Shown one piece after another: positions 12,011 to 22,109 of a DNA stretch of 64,000 nt (positions are counted from its first letter, which is position 1; every line of letters begins with the position of its first letter). Position numbers and translations under genes: made by a program. The stretch spans positions 188,501-252,500 of the forward strand of contig OZ014411.1 of assembly GCA_963965975.1 (NCBI GenBank), written 5' to 3'. The notes under the pieces are model-generated. The model worked only from the letters and a program-made list of their open reading frames with translations, did no database searches and was not told the DNA's origin. Origin of the DNA: Xestospongia bergquistia. Lineage: Eukaryota > Porifera > Demospongiae > Haplosclerida > Petrosiidae.

Positions 12011-12298
12011 TAATGCAAAGACACTAAAAGAAATAATACTCATGACTAAATATGACCAATAATTACATTGATCATGAGGTACTATGGAAGATAACTGCTG
12101 CCAATTCACATCAGTTTGAGGAGCAGATTTTGAAGAGAACTGACTTAATTTTGATGCAAACAGTTCAATTAATCTTACAAAATAACCTGTCACACTCCAT
12201 TGTGTAGGAATGTCATCAACTCCATAATAAGCTCCTGCTAACTGACCATATATAGCTCCTACTGTATCAGTATCATCACCTAAATTAACTACAGTATA
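12002..12298 (-). pseudogene. ADP-ribosylglycohydrolase (DraG/ADPRH family) C-terminal exon fragment
   Basis: A minus-strand open exon after an AG at 12300-12299 reads [19 protein letters not shown], then [15 protein letters not shown]. This is the metal-binding LGDDTDT motif and following helix of ADP-ribosylhydrolases, which remove ADP-ribose from proteins. It stays open to a stop at 12002-12004. Upstream (about 12310-12385) only a frame-broken, stop-containing remnant of the preceding exon can be guessed, and no start or N-terminal domain was found. The 3' end overlaps that of the DRC4 fragment tail to tail. A truncated gene copy is the best reading. Confidence 0.7.
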
Positions 12299-12519
12299 CT
12301 ACATAATTATAGTGTAGATAACATACATCTCTTTTGTAGTCTTAATGCAATGGAAGATGCCCACATGCTTTCTGCTCTTAATTAAAGCTATGCAAACTTT
12401 TAAGAGAAAAGCCCGGAATATGGGGACTACATTAGTAATTGGTGAATAAGGATGAGACAACCCAGAGGATCATAAACCCAGTGTTACTGTGATTTTCAAT
12501 AAAAATCCTGGGATGGTCA

Positions 12520-12830
12520 TCATGAGCTTGTTTATTACAAAATTAATAATTAAATAATTACTTAATAAAATAATTAATTAGTTATTTTATTATTAGAGTA
12601 GTTTAATTAAAATAATAATCTTAGTTCATTTATTGAAATATTATTACATATTTAATTTCATTAATGAAATGACTAATTAATCGTTTAAAATAATTAATTA
12701 AATTAATTATTTTATCTGCTCGTTCATTTATTAATGATGTTAATCAAGCCATCAATAAAGTAATAAAATTAAATATTTCAATAATTATTTGTAATAACAA
12801 GACGAACAATAGATAATCAGTTTATTAAAA
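12520..12830. other. Very AT-rich stretch with TTAATTAA-type palindromes
   Basis: Almost only A and T, with many short inverted motifs (AATTAATT, TTTAATTAAA) and no reading frame. Nothing else was seen between the ADP-ribosylhydrolase relic and 13310. Confidence 0.5.
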
Positions 12831-13310
12831 ACATACAAATAGTATTATATTAATGACAGATAATACTAGCAAAACTAAGAAGACTATGGTAATAGGAAAG
12901 CACATAACAATGCTCCATTAGTGAACTAACACTTACAAATGTAAGATTATATAACTGCTAGCACAATACCCACTCATCAAACTTCATCTGCCACACCCAC
13001 TAACTATTTTTAGTGTTGTTTACTTTGACCACACCTCATATTATAATTGAACAAGCACAAAACAAAGTAGTAACAATTATAGTACATGAAATGAATGCAT
13101 ATGAAATGGATACATACATTTATTACTTGAGTTTGCAGTATTGTCTCTTCTTGCCTCACATGAGTACTTGGATTTTTCTCTGAAGTCACATATAGTTTGA
13201 AGTTACTGTATCACGAGCACTCTTGCCAGAAAATATTGAATCCAATAACTACGAAAAGAATTAAATTGCTTTGTCATTGTTTGTGTTTGTATTATTGTCA
13301 CCTAGTTGTC

Positions 13311-13520
13311 ATGGTTCAAACCACCTCAAACTACTATATATACTGGATATATCAATACAAAATTAATGATTGATGTGTAATGGTTTGAACCATTTGCACC
13401 ACTTCTAACTTGATTTTCCCAAATTGTGGCATAACATCACTTTGCACTACAAGAATTGATTATATATATTTAATGTGATTTTTACAGAAGTTTGAGGTGG
13501 TTAGACTGGTTTGAACCATT
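13311..13520. mobile_element. Possible MITE with imperfect inverted ends
   Basis: ATGGTTCAAACCACCTCAAACT at the left is mirrored at the right, where nine extra bases interrupt the match. A near-palindrome AATGGTTTGAACCATT lies inside at 13379-13394. It is about 210 bp and non-coding. Confidence 0.45.
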
Positions 13521-13783
13521 ACAAATCCATCATTTGAATTGATTCAGTTATATCAATATGATGCTGATACTGTAAAAAACTCCTATTACTGACTTGTATT
13601 CATACAGGATATTGGGATATTGGTTTGTAGACTGTCCAATTTGCCTTACTATTAGTATTACCATAGTCATGATAATAACAAAATAATAACACAAACAACT
13701 AAATAAAAACTTTTACAATAACATTAACAATAAAGTCAGGCTATCAGTCTCATATATCAGAAGAGCTCGAGGACAAAGAGAAA

Positions 13784-15001
13784 ATGGTTTCAAAGTTTAC
13801 TTTATCATGTACAAGAGCTGATGTTTCCAAGTCATTACAAAGTACACTTAAATGTTACCAATGTCAAGTTTTAGTTTGTTCAAAAAAGGACTAGAATCTG
13901 AGGAAATCGCATGAAAATTTTCAATTCCCTATAATCTTATACATGTGGCAAACGTTTTGAATATCAATAACCTCGACAGATCATCCAATGAGGAATTAGC
14001 TGGAAAATGCATTAAAGATATTTGTACTCAAGAGGGATGGGAATACTCATTTATAATCAACAAAGAAATCAATGGAGTGTCTCCTATGAGTAAACTACCA
14101 CAGCTATATGCTTCGTCTCACTTCAGACCAGATGTTATATACAATAGTGAAGAAAAACAAAAAAGAAAATTGTTATGAGTCATTGAAGTCCATTCATCAC
14201 CAATAAGAGGAAACAGAAAAAAACCTCAATTTTTACTGCAGTGGACCTTATCCGTTTCTTGCGGAATACTGACAAAACGTTTGGTAAAATAACTGTGTTT
14301 GTTTTCACTAAGCAAGAGGAGATCACTTGTATTACTTCTATATCTGTTAAGTGAGACAATGTGAAGTTCATCTATACTTTGTACAAACACAAGACCATAC
14401 AAGATGGGGGGTACAAGAAATCAAAGATGTTTTAAGGAAGCAAATCAATGTTTCTTTAATACCAACTGGTGTCTCTCATTATTTAATGCATCTGACTCAA
14501 GAGGAAATGAAAGATATGTGTGGTGAATCTGAATCTAGTTGTGTACAAGTCCAGTCTCCTCTACACATCATGGTGGGTTGTGGTAGATGTATGTACAAGT
14601 TAGTGCATGACATAAATGAATGCGGTTCTCTAATTGATCTTAGAAAAACATTGTCACAAGCTATCCTAAACATTTTGTTATGCCAAAAAGATACCTGTTA
14701 CATTAATAGCTATTTTAGCATTGTTGAAATGTTAACTTGTATCATAAAATCAAAATAGCTTTCTATAAGGAAATGAAAGGTGTGAACAGTTATGAAGAAA
14801 GAACTAAAAAAAGAAGAATGTCAGATAATAATTATTAGGACAAAAAGGCAACAAGTTGTCACTTTAGAAGAAGTCAGTGATTAATTTCAAATCTATAAGT
14901 TTGAAATGTGACAAACTGCTTGAAGTCCTGTCAAATAGTACTTCCACTAAAGACAAGTTGATTCTTCTTGAAGAGATAATTCCTGACACAATAAAAGTAT
15001 G
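13784..15001 (+). pseudogene. Decayed gene of an unrecognised family (possibly PD-(D/E)XK-like)
   Basis: Coding-like sequence runs through several frames. It starts at an ATG at 13784 (VSKFTLSCTRADVSKSLQST). It continues from 13945 to an in-frame TGA at 14176-14178. After that, a frame change near 14215 and a TGA near 14350 break the reading. A long open piece at 14351-14758 follows, and more coding-like sequence (SLKCDKLLEVLSNSTSTKDK) ends near 15001. RPDVIY followed some 10 codons later, past the stop, by VIEVHSS recalls the PD...ExK nuclease layout, but the Lys is His. I make no function claim. At least two stops and two frame changes suggest it is dead, unless unseen introns repair it. 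Confidence 0.5.
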
Positions 15002-16228
15002 ACTAGTTGTAAAATTTGATCAGAAAGAGCATTTCAGTATCACTATCATTTAACTCACAATACCGAACACTATTATATATCTTATTTTATTTTTAAGAGC
15101 AATTAATATTTACATTATTTATATTTTTAATTGTCTAGCTACCCTGCAAAAAAACATCATACTTTAATTTGAAATTAATAATGTTGTTTTTGTGTTACTT
15201 TTTATTTATGAAATATATCCATTTACATGTATTTGCTGGTCAAGTTTGGAAAAGATTGTAAGCAAAATGTATAAATTTCATTACCTAACACTATGATATT
15301 ACAATGTAATGTACTAGACTAAGAGGCAATAGATATAAACAATGACATGTTTATTTGTACATATACATGTATCTAAGTAATAAATCAAAATAAGATATGG
15401 TTCTACTTCCAGTGAGGTCACCATTGGTACAGTTGTATACTTCCATCTGCTCAAAAAAACTTTTAATTATATAGAACTTGTAGATGTACCTTCATTGCAC
15501 TTGTCTTTTGACCATTAAGTTCTGTAGACAGAGTCAGACAAATAGTGTTGACAGTCTTGATATACCTTAAATGTACTATTCCAAAACTAAGGCAATACTT
15601 GATAACTACATTGATAGTTCTATACTATAATACTGAATGTGACAATAAATAGTATAGTTGTCTGCTTGTGTCATAATGTTTGTTTTATTTGTTAATTTCA
15701 TATTACTAATGTAAAATATCATTGTCTCTTTTTTATGTTACAACAAATAAAAATCCTTACTCTATCAATTCATAACCTGTAACTTCTGTTGACATGAGAG
15801 AATGCAATAAAAACTTAAAAGAAGGGGTTAAAAATTTGATAACCTCTGGCTAATAATTATGTGGAGAAATAGTACTGTAAGAAATACAACTGCATGTATA
15901 CAACTATTATATATTAGACTTTTTAACAAATGTGGTCTCTTTTTTTAATCAGATTACATATTTCTAAGACAAACACAATTCCATTACTTCGTAACATATT
16001 ATTGACTGTGGTCAACTTGAAAACTTACTTGGTGTTATACTTTAAGTTGTTGTAATAAGGAGTAACATTTATATTAAATTACACAATGCAGTAAATAAAA
16101 CAATGAAACATTTGAATAAAATAATTGTTAAAACAGTACAAGTTTGTTATTATATTTACTATACAACTATTATATATTAGACATGACAAACAACATAACA
16201 TTATTATCTAATGTTGTCACAATCAACA
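15002..16228. other. AT-rich intergenic DNA
   Basis: No exon was recognised. A 20-odd-bp phrase (ACAACTATTATATATTAGAC) occurs twice, near 15900 and 16164. The right end includes the 3' flank of the minus-strand membrane-protein gene. Confidence 0.5.
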
Positions 16229-19200
16229 TTAGTCATCTTCATTAAACAGTAATGATTCTCGTCTCATTACCACTGACACCACTGACACTGAACTGGTTTC
16301 ACATATATAAGCAGGAGATCCAGGAGACATCAAAGGAATATCTGTATCATCTAAAGTAGAAAATGGTGCAGGTGTCTTGTATAACATTTTGACTTTTGGA
16401 GTTATTTTTTGTAAGCAAGACTTTAACAGACGATCCCAGACATGAAAGAGGATAATTCCACAGAATACTACAAATGACACTAGTACCATAGCAACACTTA
16501 ATATGTCACTTAACTTTGACTTTTTACACCTTTGTACATTTACATAAGCCATAAACATGAGGTTAAGAAAAAAAGACATCTCCAGACATGCCAAAGGTAA
16601 ATGTCGATATATTCCTCTCAAAAGGAAGTACATTGATATAATAAAAATTAAAATACATGTTAGAACGTCTAAACTGACAGTAGCTTCTGTATCTAGAGAA
16701 ACAACAAATGCTAAGACAACACGAACTAGGAGTAAAAGTCCTGTCCAAAAACGACACTTGTCCTTATATGGACCTCCATATGCATCAAAGAAAGGTTTCA
16801 TATACTTTAACAACTTATGGCAGCAGCACATGTACTTTGATAGAGGTCCTTCAAATAATGGTATAGTGAGAAGGTAGAAAGTGTATGGAATAATTAGTAA
16901 AATGAGTACAGCCATTGAGAATAGGAACAATGGTAGATGACAGTAACCTCTGAGATATTGGACATTAGCATCAATGTACCACCTCAATAATGTGACATTA
17001 TTCTTACCTCTACATTGAATATTGGTATAGTGGAGGACCTGAAAAACAGTTCGTATTAGTTTGGTATATGAAAGAAGGATCATAGTCGCTAGTACTGGAA
17101 TTGCTTGTCTTCCAACAATACGAACCATTTTGCTAGAATATTGTGATAATATTATTATGAGTATGAGGAGAAACCAAACATAGCCTGGAAAGATAAATTG
17201 TAGCCATGCCTTATGGCAAGAGCTCAAATTATGATAGAAACAAGTCTCAACATTTATATCTAGATTAACCCAGGAAAAAAAATGTCTAAGAATTGGAATA
17301 TTTCCAGTAGGAAAAAAAAATGGTTCATATATTTTGACAACATTAGCATAGAATATAACTCCATTGACTGTACCCACAGACACTGTTAGATTTAAAGTAA
17401 TTAAAAAAGCTACCAATGCTATGCCAGCAACAGCAAATGGAATAATAAGAGCTAAGTAGTCATTAGTACATTGTCCACATCGATTGGAACCTAACATGAG
17501 ACTGAATCCCTCAGCACATTGTCCACAGAGTAGTCCAGATCGATTATAAAGACATTGTGCATTGGGTGATGTCATTTTAAAATGAATGGTATTATCATTA
17601 CAATAATCAAAGGGACAGTTCTGATAAATAATGAGACAGTCTGAGTCATTTTGATAACCAATCCACATATTACCATCTCTAGTAATAATTTGAGTGTTAA
17701 TATCACAAGTTATTGGAGGAGTATTTAATTCATATCTGCAAACACAAGTGTCATTCAATAATGGAAATCCAATTGGACAAGAATCAATGGTAATACTGAT
17801 AACTTTAGCTTGGGAGTTATGTAAAGGATCTACAATTGAACTTTCAAGTGTTGCATAGATATCTGTAGCATTTATCAAATCAGGATTTGCACTTAATGTG
17901 ATGGTTACATTCGTACAAGTAGCATTTAGTCTCTTATTGTCAGCTTGCACATTGGATGAACTATCTGGTGATGACAATTTTATGACACCCTTTGTTAGAC
18001 CATTCAATAAGCCAACAGTAGCTAGTGATATATTGACATCAATCCCAGGCATTGCAGTAACATTCATCTTTTGAATAGAACAGTTTGGTTTGTGTGATAC
18101 ACAAAAACACACTTCAATAGGATCTGATGACACTACTGATAGACCATCTTGTTTAGGATAGTGAAAAAAATTATTAAATCTACAATCATCAATTTCACCT
18201 CCATACAATACATCACCTGATATGTTAGCTGTATTGTTGACAAAATATAAACCAGCACTAGCATTAGATGGAATAGCTTGAAAGGTACACTTTGTATAAA
18301 TGTCTGTATTAAGAAGTTGTGATACAAAGATTCCTCCACCTGACTTACTAGCGTGATTATTGACAAATGATACATTTGTTTGTTCCTTTAGGAATAATTG
18401 GGAAGATTTGTATAAAGCAATACCTCCACCATAAACACCTGAATTGTTTACAAATATGTTTGTTTTATCAAATGTTATTAGGCTGTTGAAACTCACTAAA
18501 CCAGTTGTGTTATGATTACTTACCTCAATTTGGTCAAAAATAACGTCATGAATGTTGACTAATACCACAGCAGATTGAAATACATCATGTATGATGGTTA
18601 CTTTATTGGAATAAAATGAAACATTTGTAAACCAAAAGCTATTTTTTGAAGAAAAAGCAGCAGAAGCACCGAGATACAAACCTGATCCAACATATGCAGT
18701 ATTATTATATATAGTGGAGTTACTAAATTTAACAATGCCATACCCACGAGAAAAAATGTTCACTCCTCCTCCAAAGCTCTGAGCAGTATTACTATATATA
18801 ACACAGTTCTGAAACTCAATACTACTCTCCCCATGCAATTGAATGTTCACTCCTCCTCCAAAGCTCTGAGCAGTGTTATTGTATATAACACAGTTCTGAA
18901 ACTCAATACTACTCTCCCCATGCAAATCAATGTACACTCCTCCTCCATATCTCAAAACAGCATTATTGTAGATAGTGCAGTTACTAAACTCAATACTGCC
19001 ATTGCCATATCTGGCTGCATAAATGAACAATCCTCCTCCTTCATTATTCTGAGAAGTATTATTAAATATAGTGCATTTATGAAACATAATACTGCTACTT
19101 CCTTCAAGGAAATCAATTGACACACCTCCTCCATTTCCCTTTGAAGTATTATTATACATAGTGCAATCACAAAACTCAATTCTACCATTCGTGGATGTCT

Positions 19201-19803
19201 CAGAATAAATGTACAATCCTTCTCCCTCATCTGTCTTAGCAGTATTGCTATATATAACACAGCTACTAAACTCAATACTGCTATTCCCATGCAAATGAAT
19301 TGATGCTCCTCCTCCTTCATTATTCTGAGCAGTATTGCTATATATAGTGCAGTTATGAAACATAATACTGCCATTGCTATATCTGTCTGAATAAATGTGT
19401 AATCCTCCTCCTTCATTATTCTGAGAAGTATTATTAAATATAGTGCAGTTATGAAACATAATACTGTTACTTCCTTCATGGAAATCAATTGACACACCTC
19501 CTCCATACTTTTGAGCAGTATTGCTGTATATAGTACAGTTATGAAAGTCAATACTACCATTTCCTTCATTTGAATGAATGCTTACTCCTCCTCCATATTT
19601 CCGACCAGTATTGTTGTATACAACACAGTTACAAAACCCAATACTACCATTCCTATGTGAATGAATAAGTATTCCTCCTCCTCCAATATTGTGTGAAAAT
19701 ATACTGTGTTTAATGACTACATCAACCTCAGTATCATGTATGAAAAAATGAGTAGCTCCAAAACTCAATGTAAAGTTTGATTGCACAATATTAACTTTGG
19801 ATA
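16229..19803 (-). CDS. Beta-helix repeat/multi-pass membrane protein, 3' part of a transposon-split gene
   Basis: An open frame of 1191 codons including the stop, running from the transposon edge. The first third holds about ten units of about 32 residues with GGG(V/L).I..... SI.F.NC.IY.NT, typical of right-handed parallel beta-helix proteins and of chlamydial Pmp-like repeats. A middle extracellular part with many N-glycosylation sequons follows. Then comes a Cys-rich motif (GLLCGQCAEGFS, CGQC), and about eight hydrophobic segments end in a cytosolic tail. Families of this layout are expanded in sponges; the ligand is unknown. Alone, this part lacks the signal sequence encoded at 25356-26045. 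The frame could start only at a Met in the transposon end (19852), giving 1207 residues without a signal peptide. Confidence 0.8.
18720..19690 (-). repeat. Tandem repeats of about 96 bp encoding the beta-helix rungs
   Basis: Around ten diverged copies of about 93-105 bp, each encoding GGG....NGSI.F.NCTIYNNTA. The two copies around 18765-18930 are nearly identical, which suggests recent unit duplication or conversion. Confidence 0.85.
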
Positions 19804-19945
19804 CACTGTTAAAACAAGGGTGTACATTTACACCAAAATAGGTGTGCACCATACACTTTAAAAACTCTACCCCTAGGGTGTAAATCTAAGACTGATATTT
19901 ACACCATATTGGTGTATATCGCAACTCTTTCAAGTGTAAATTGGA
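19804..19945. repeat. Left terminal and subterminal repeats of the transposon
   Basis: CACTG terminus followed by TTTACACC/GGTGTAAA motifs at about 19826, 19878, 19900 and 19911, with degenerate ones nearby. They are likely transposase-binding sites by analogy with CACTA elements. Confidence 0.7.
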
Positions 19946-20114
19946 AAATTATTTTAAAATTGAAATCTGTAACATTATTTTATTATTATATAAAACACTC
20001 AATATAATACATACCTGTTATAATAAATAAACTATAATAAACTAATAAACTATACATTATATAAATAAACTATAATAAAACTAAACTATAATAAACTAAT
20101 AAACTATACATTAT

Positions 20115-21970
20115 CTAATTATAAAGTATACTGTCCATCTTCTTTAGAGATGTAACAATCTCAATAACTGCAGGGGTATCTTGTTGTGAGTCTTCTAGTC
20201 CAAATACATAGTGCTGGATCATTAATAAAAGCGACTGGACAGGCTTTGGGTATGCTATATCATAAAGGAAGTAAGAGCCAACCAGGTGGATCAAGGCACT
20301 CTCAAAAGAACTGAGTTCACATGTGACTTCTTCTTCTACCATGATATGGAAAGTGGTCTCTTCAGCAGAATGGCATACGATCATGTATGGAGCACTGAAC
20401 TGAACTTTTGCGGAAAAGACTGACAAGTCATCTGAATTCTAAAGTGAAATTAAAGAACTTTTATGAATATTAAAAAAAATTTTGAGGAAATCTCTGAGTC
20501 AAATTGTTAAATCACAACCAAAAACATAACAATTACCTAAAGTTAACATTACCTTCACAAACTGTACCAGCCTCTCATGGCGGCTTTTAGGAATCAACAA
20601 TTCAGATAATAATTGAAAGGCTACTAAACCTATTACAAAAAATCATGTTATTGTATTCACTTGAATTATAGTGAAGCACCTTTATCCACAAGTCCTTCAC
20701 TTTGCTCATCAAGAGTGGTGAGAAGCTGTTTCAGTTTTGGCCTATGCTTGAATTCCAATCGAGAATAAGCAATTATCTTTTTTTCCCATGTTGGCCAACT
20801 TTCCATGAGTGAATGGATGCTAGTCTTTTCATCCAAGCCAATAATAGTTTTGAATTCCATCCTAAACTGGAATAGAGAGGCAATTTACACGTGTAAAATA
20901 ATTACTATGTTAAATTGTTTTAAGAGATAACTTACTACTTTCCGAATCTTCAATGATGGGTATTGCTCGAGGATTTCTACAACTGGAGGTTGAACATTTG
21001 TTATCCATTTCCGTCTACTAGTAAATGTGCTGCTGGTCAAAGATTGTATTGTAGCAAGGGAACGGTCCTTTTTTTGTTTAGAACACCCGTGCTGTAATTC
21101 AGCCAATTTTGTTGTCAGCATAACATCATCTAGATCATCCATACATGTACTTGTGTCACTTCCAAGACGTTTTGAGGTCTTCTGACGTTTTGGAGATGGC
21201 TCAATACTAACAGAATCTGTTTTATAAGTAGATGGATAACGAAGAAACTTGAATCGGTCCCGTAGCTTTTTTTCCCAAGAACCCTAAGAAATGAACAATT
21301 TCTTAGTCATAACAAGTTCACAATAAAAAAATTACCACACACTTACATAGCCAGTAGAGCCAATTTCATCTTTAAGTATTGGATAGGTTTCAATCAGTTT
21401 ACGACACACAGTGTTGTACTGATCACTTGAAGGGGTTCTTGTATGTATCATCATCGACATTGAGAGAGCTTGGATGATCTCTGTTCTCACTCTTCTAGTG
21501 ATCTGACCAGTGGCTAAGGCTTCCTCTGTCCGGAGAGAGAAAGCAGAGGGTATCACAAATGTGTGATGCCAATTTTGAGATGGGACATTTAAAGTTGAGG
21601 AACAATGACTGCCATTTACGTCAAGACTTCTGTTTTCCTAGCAATGATAATTGTTATGATAATTTGCTTAGAGAAAAACTTTATATCAAGCACAGATGGG
21701 CAACAGTCAACACTAGATAACATAGTGACAAAATATATCACTGACCTTTTTAGCAGATATTGTACTGTCTATAATCTTTTTCAACTTGACCCTATCGGGT
21801 ATTTTCTCAGCAACTTCCTTGAGATGTCCATCGCTCATAGAAAGAAACGTTTCTCCGTCAATGGAATGGCTTTGAAAGTTGTCCAAAACTTTCTGAGGGA
21901 TTCCTTTGGATGACAGGAACAGAGACAGTTCATCAGCAGACAAATCTTCCAATACAACGCAACTCGCCAT
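20115..21970 (-). CDS. SAM-domain protein encoded inside the transposon
   Basis: Six exons join in phase: 21970-21746, 21637-21347, 21283-20936, 20866-20680, 20629-20553 and 20438-20115, all GT-AG, for 483 residues. Residues about 8-66 (LSADELSLFLSSKGIP ... IPDRVKLKKII) form a sterile alpha motif, a protein- or RNA-binding helical bundle. A basic serine-rich linker (SPKRQKTSKR) follows, with a possible nuclear signal. The C-terminal half ends in an acidic YPKPVQSLLLMIQHYVFGLED-type motif that resembles SAMD3-like animal proteins. No stop or frame shift was found, in contrast to the transposase. The role is unknown. A TNPA-like DNA-binding or assembly partner, or a captured host gene, are both possible. 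Confidence 0.75.
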
Positions 21971-22029
21971 TGAAAAGTAGAGAGACTGAGTGCAGCTGTT
22001 AAGGCAGGTGCTAAAACTGGTTGAAGTTT

Positions 22030-22041
22030 TGCGCATGCGCA
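22030..22041. promoter_or_regulatory. NRF1-type palindrome between the two transposon genes
   Basis: TGCGCATGCGCA is a perfect match to the animal NRF1 consensus. It lies in the 139-bp gap between the divergent start codons (21970 and 22110). It is a good candidate for a shared bidirectional promoter element, inferred from sequence only. Confidence 0.55.
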
Positions 22042-22109
22042 ACACCATGCTGTTTAGAAAAATAGAAGGCAGGTGGCAGTTATCATAAACCGTTCTCAAC
22101 AGATAACTC

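Noticed and set aside
2441-12298. Functional ADP-ribosylation writer/eraser gene cluster
   Set aside because: The hydrolase next to the PARP14-like gene is a 5'-truncated fragment sharing a displaced block with DRC4, so proximity is probably accidental.
18952-19569. 205-codon minus-strand frame overlapping the beta-helix gene
   Set aside because: It is a shadow frame. The 96-bp repeats keep all frames open, and the main frame carries the GGG/NCTIYNNT pattern.
19804-19852. Native start of the beta-helix protein at the Met at 19852
   Set aside because: Those 17 codons lie in or at the transposon end. The true N-terminus with its signal peptide is at 26045.
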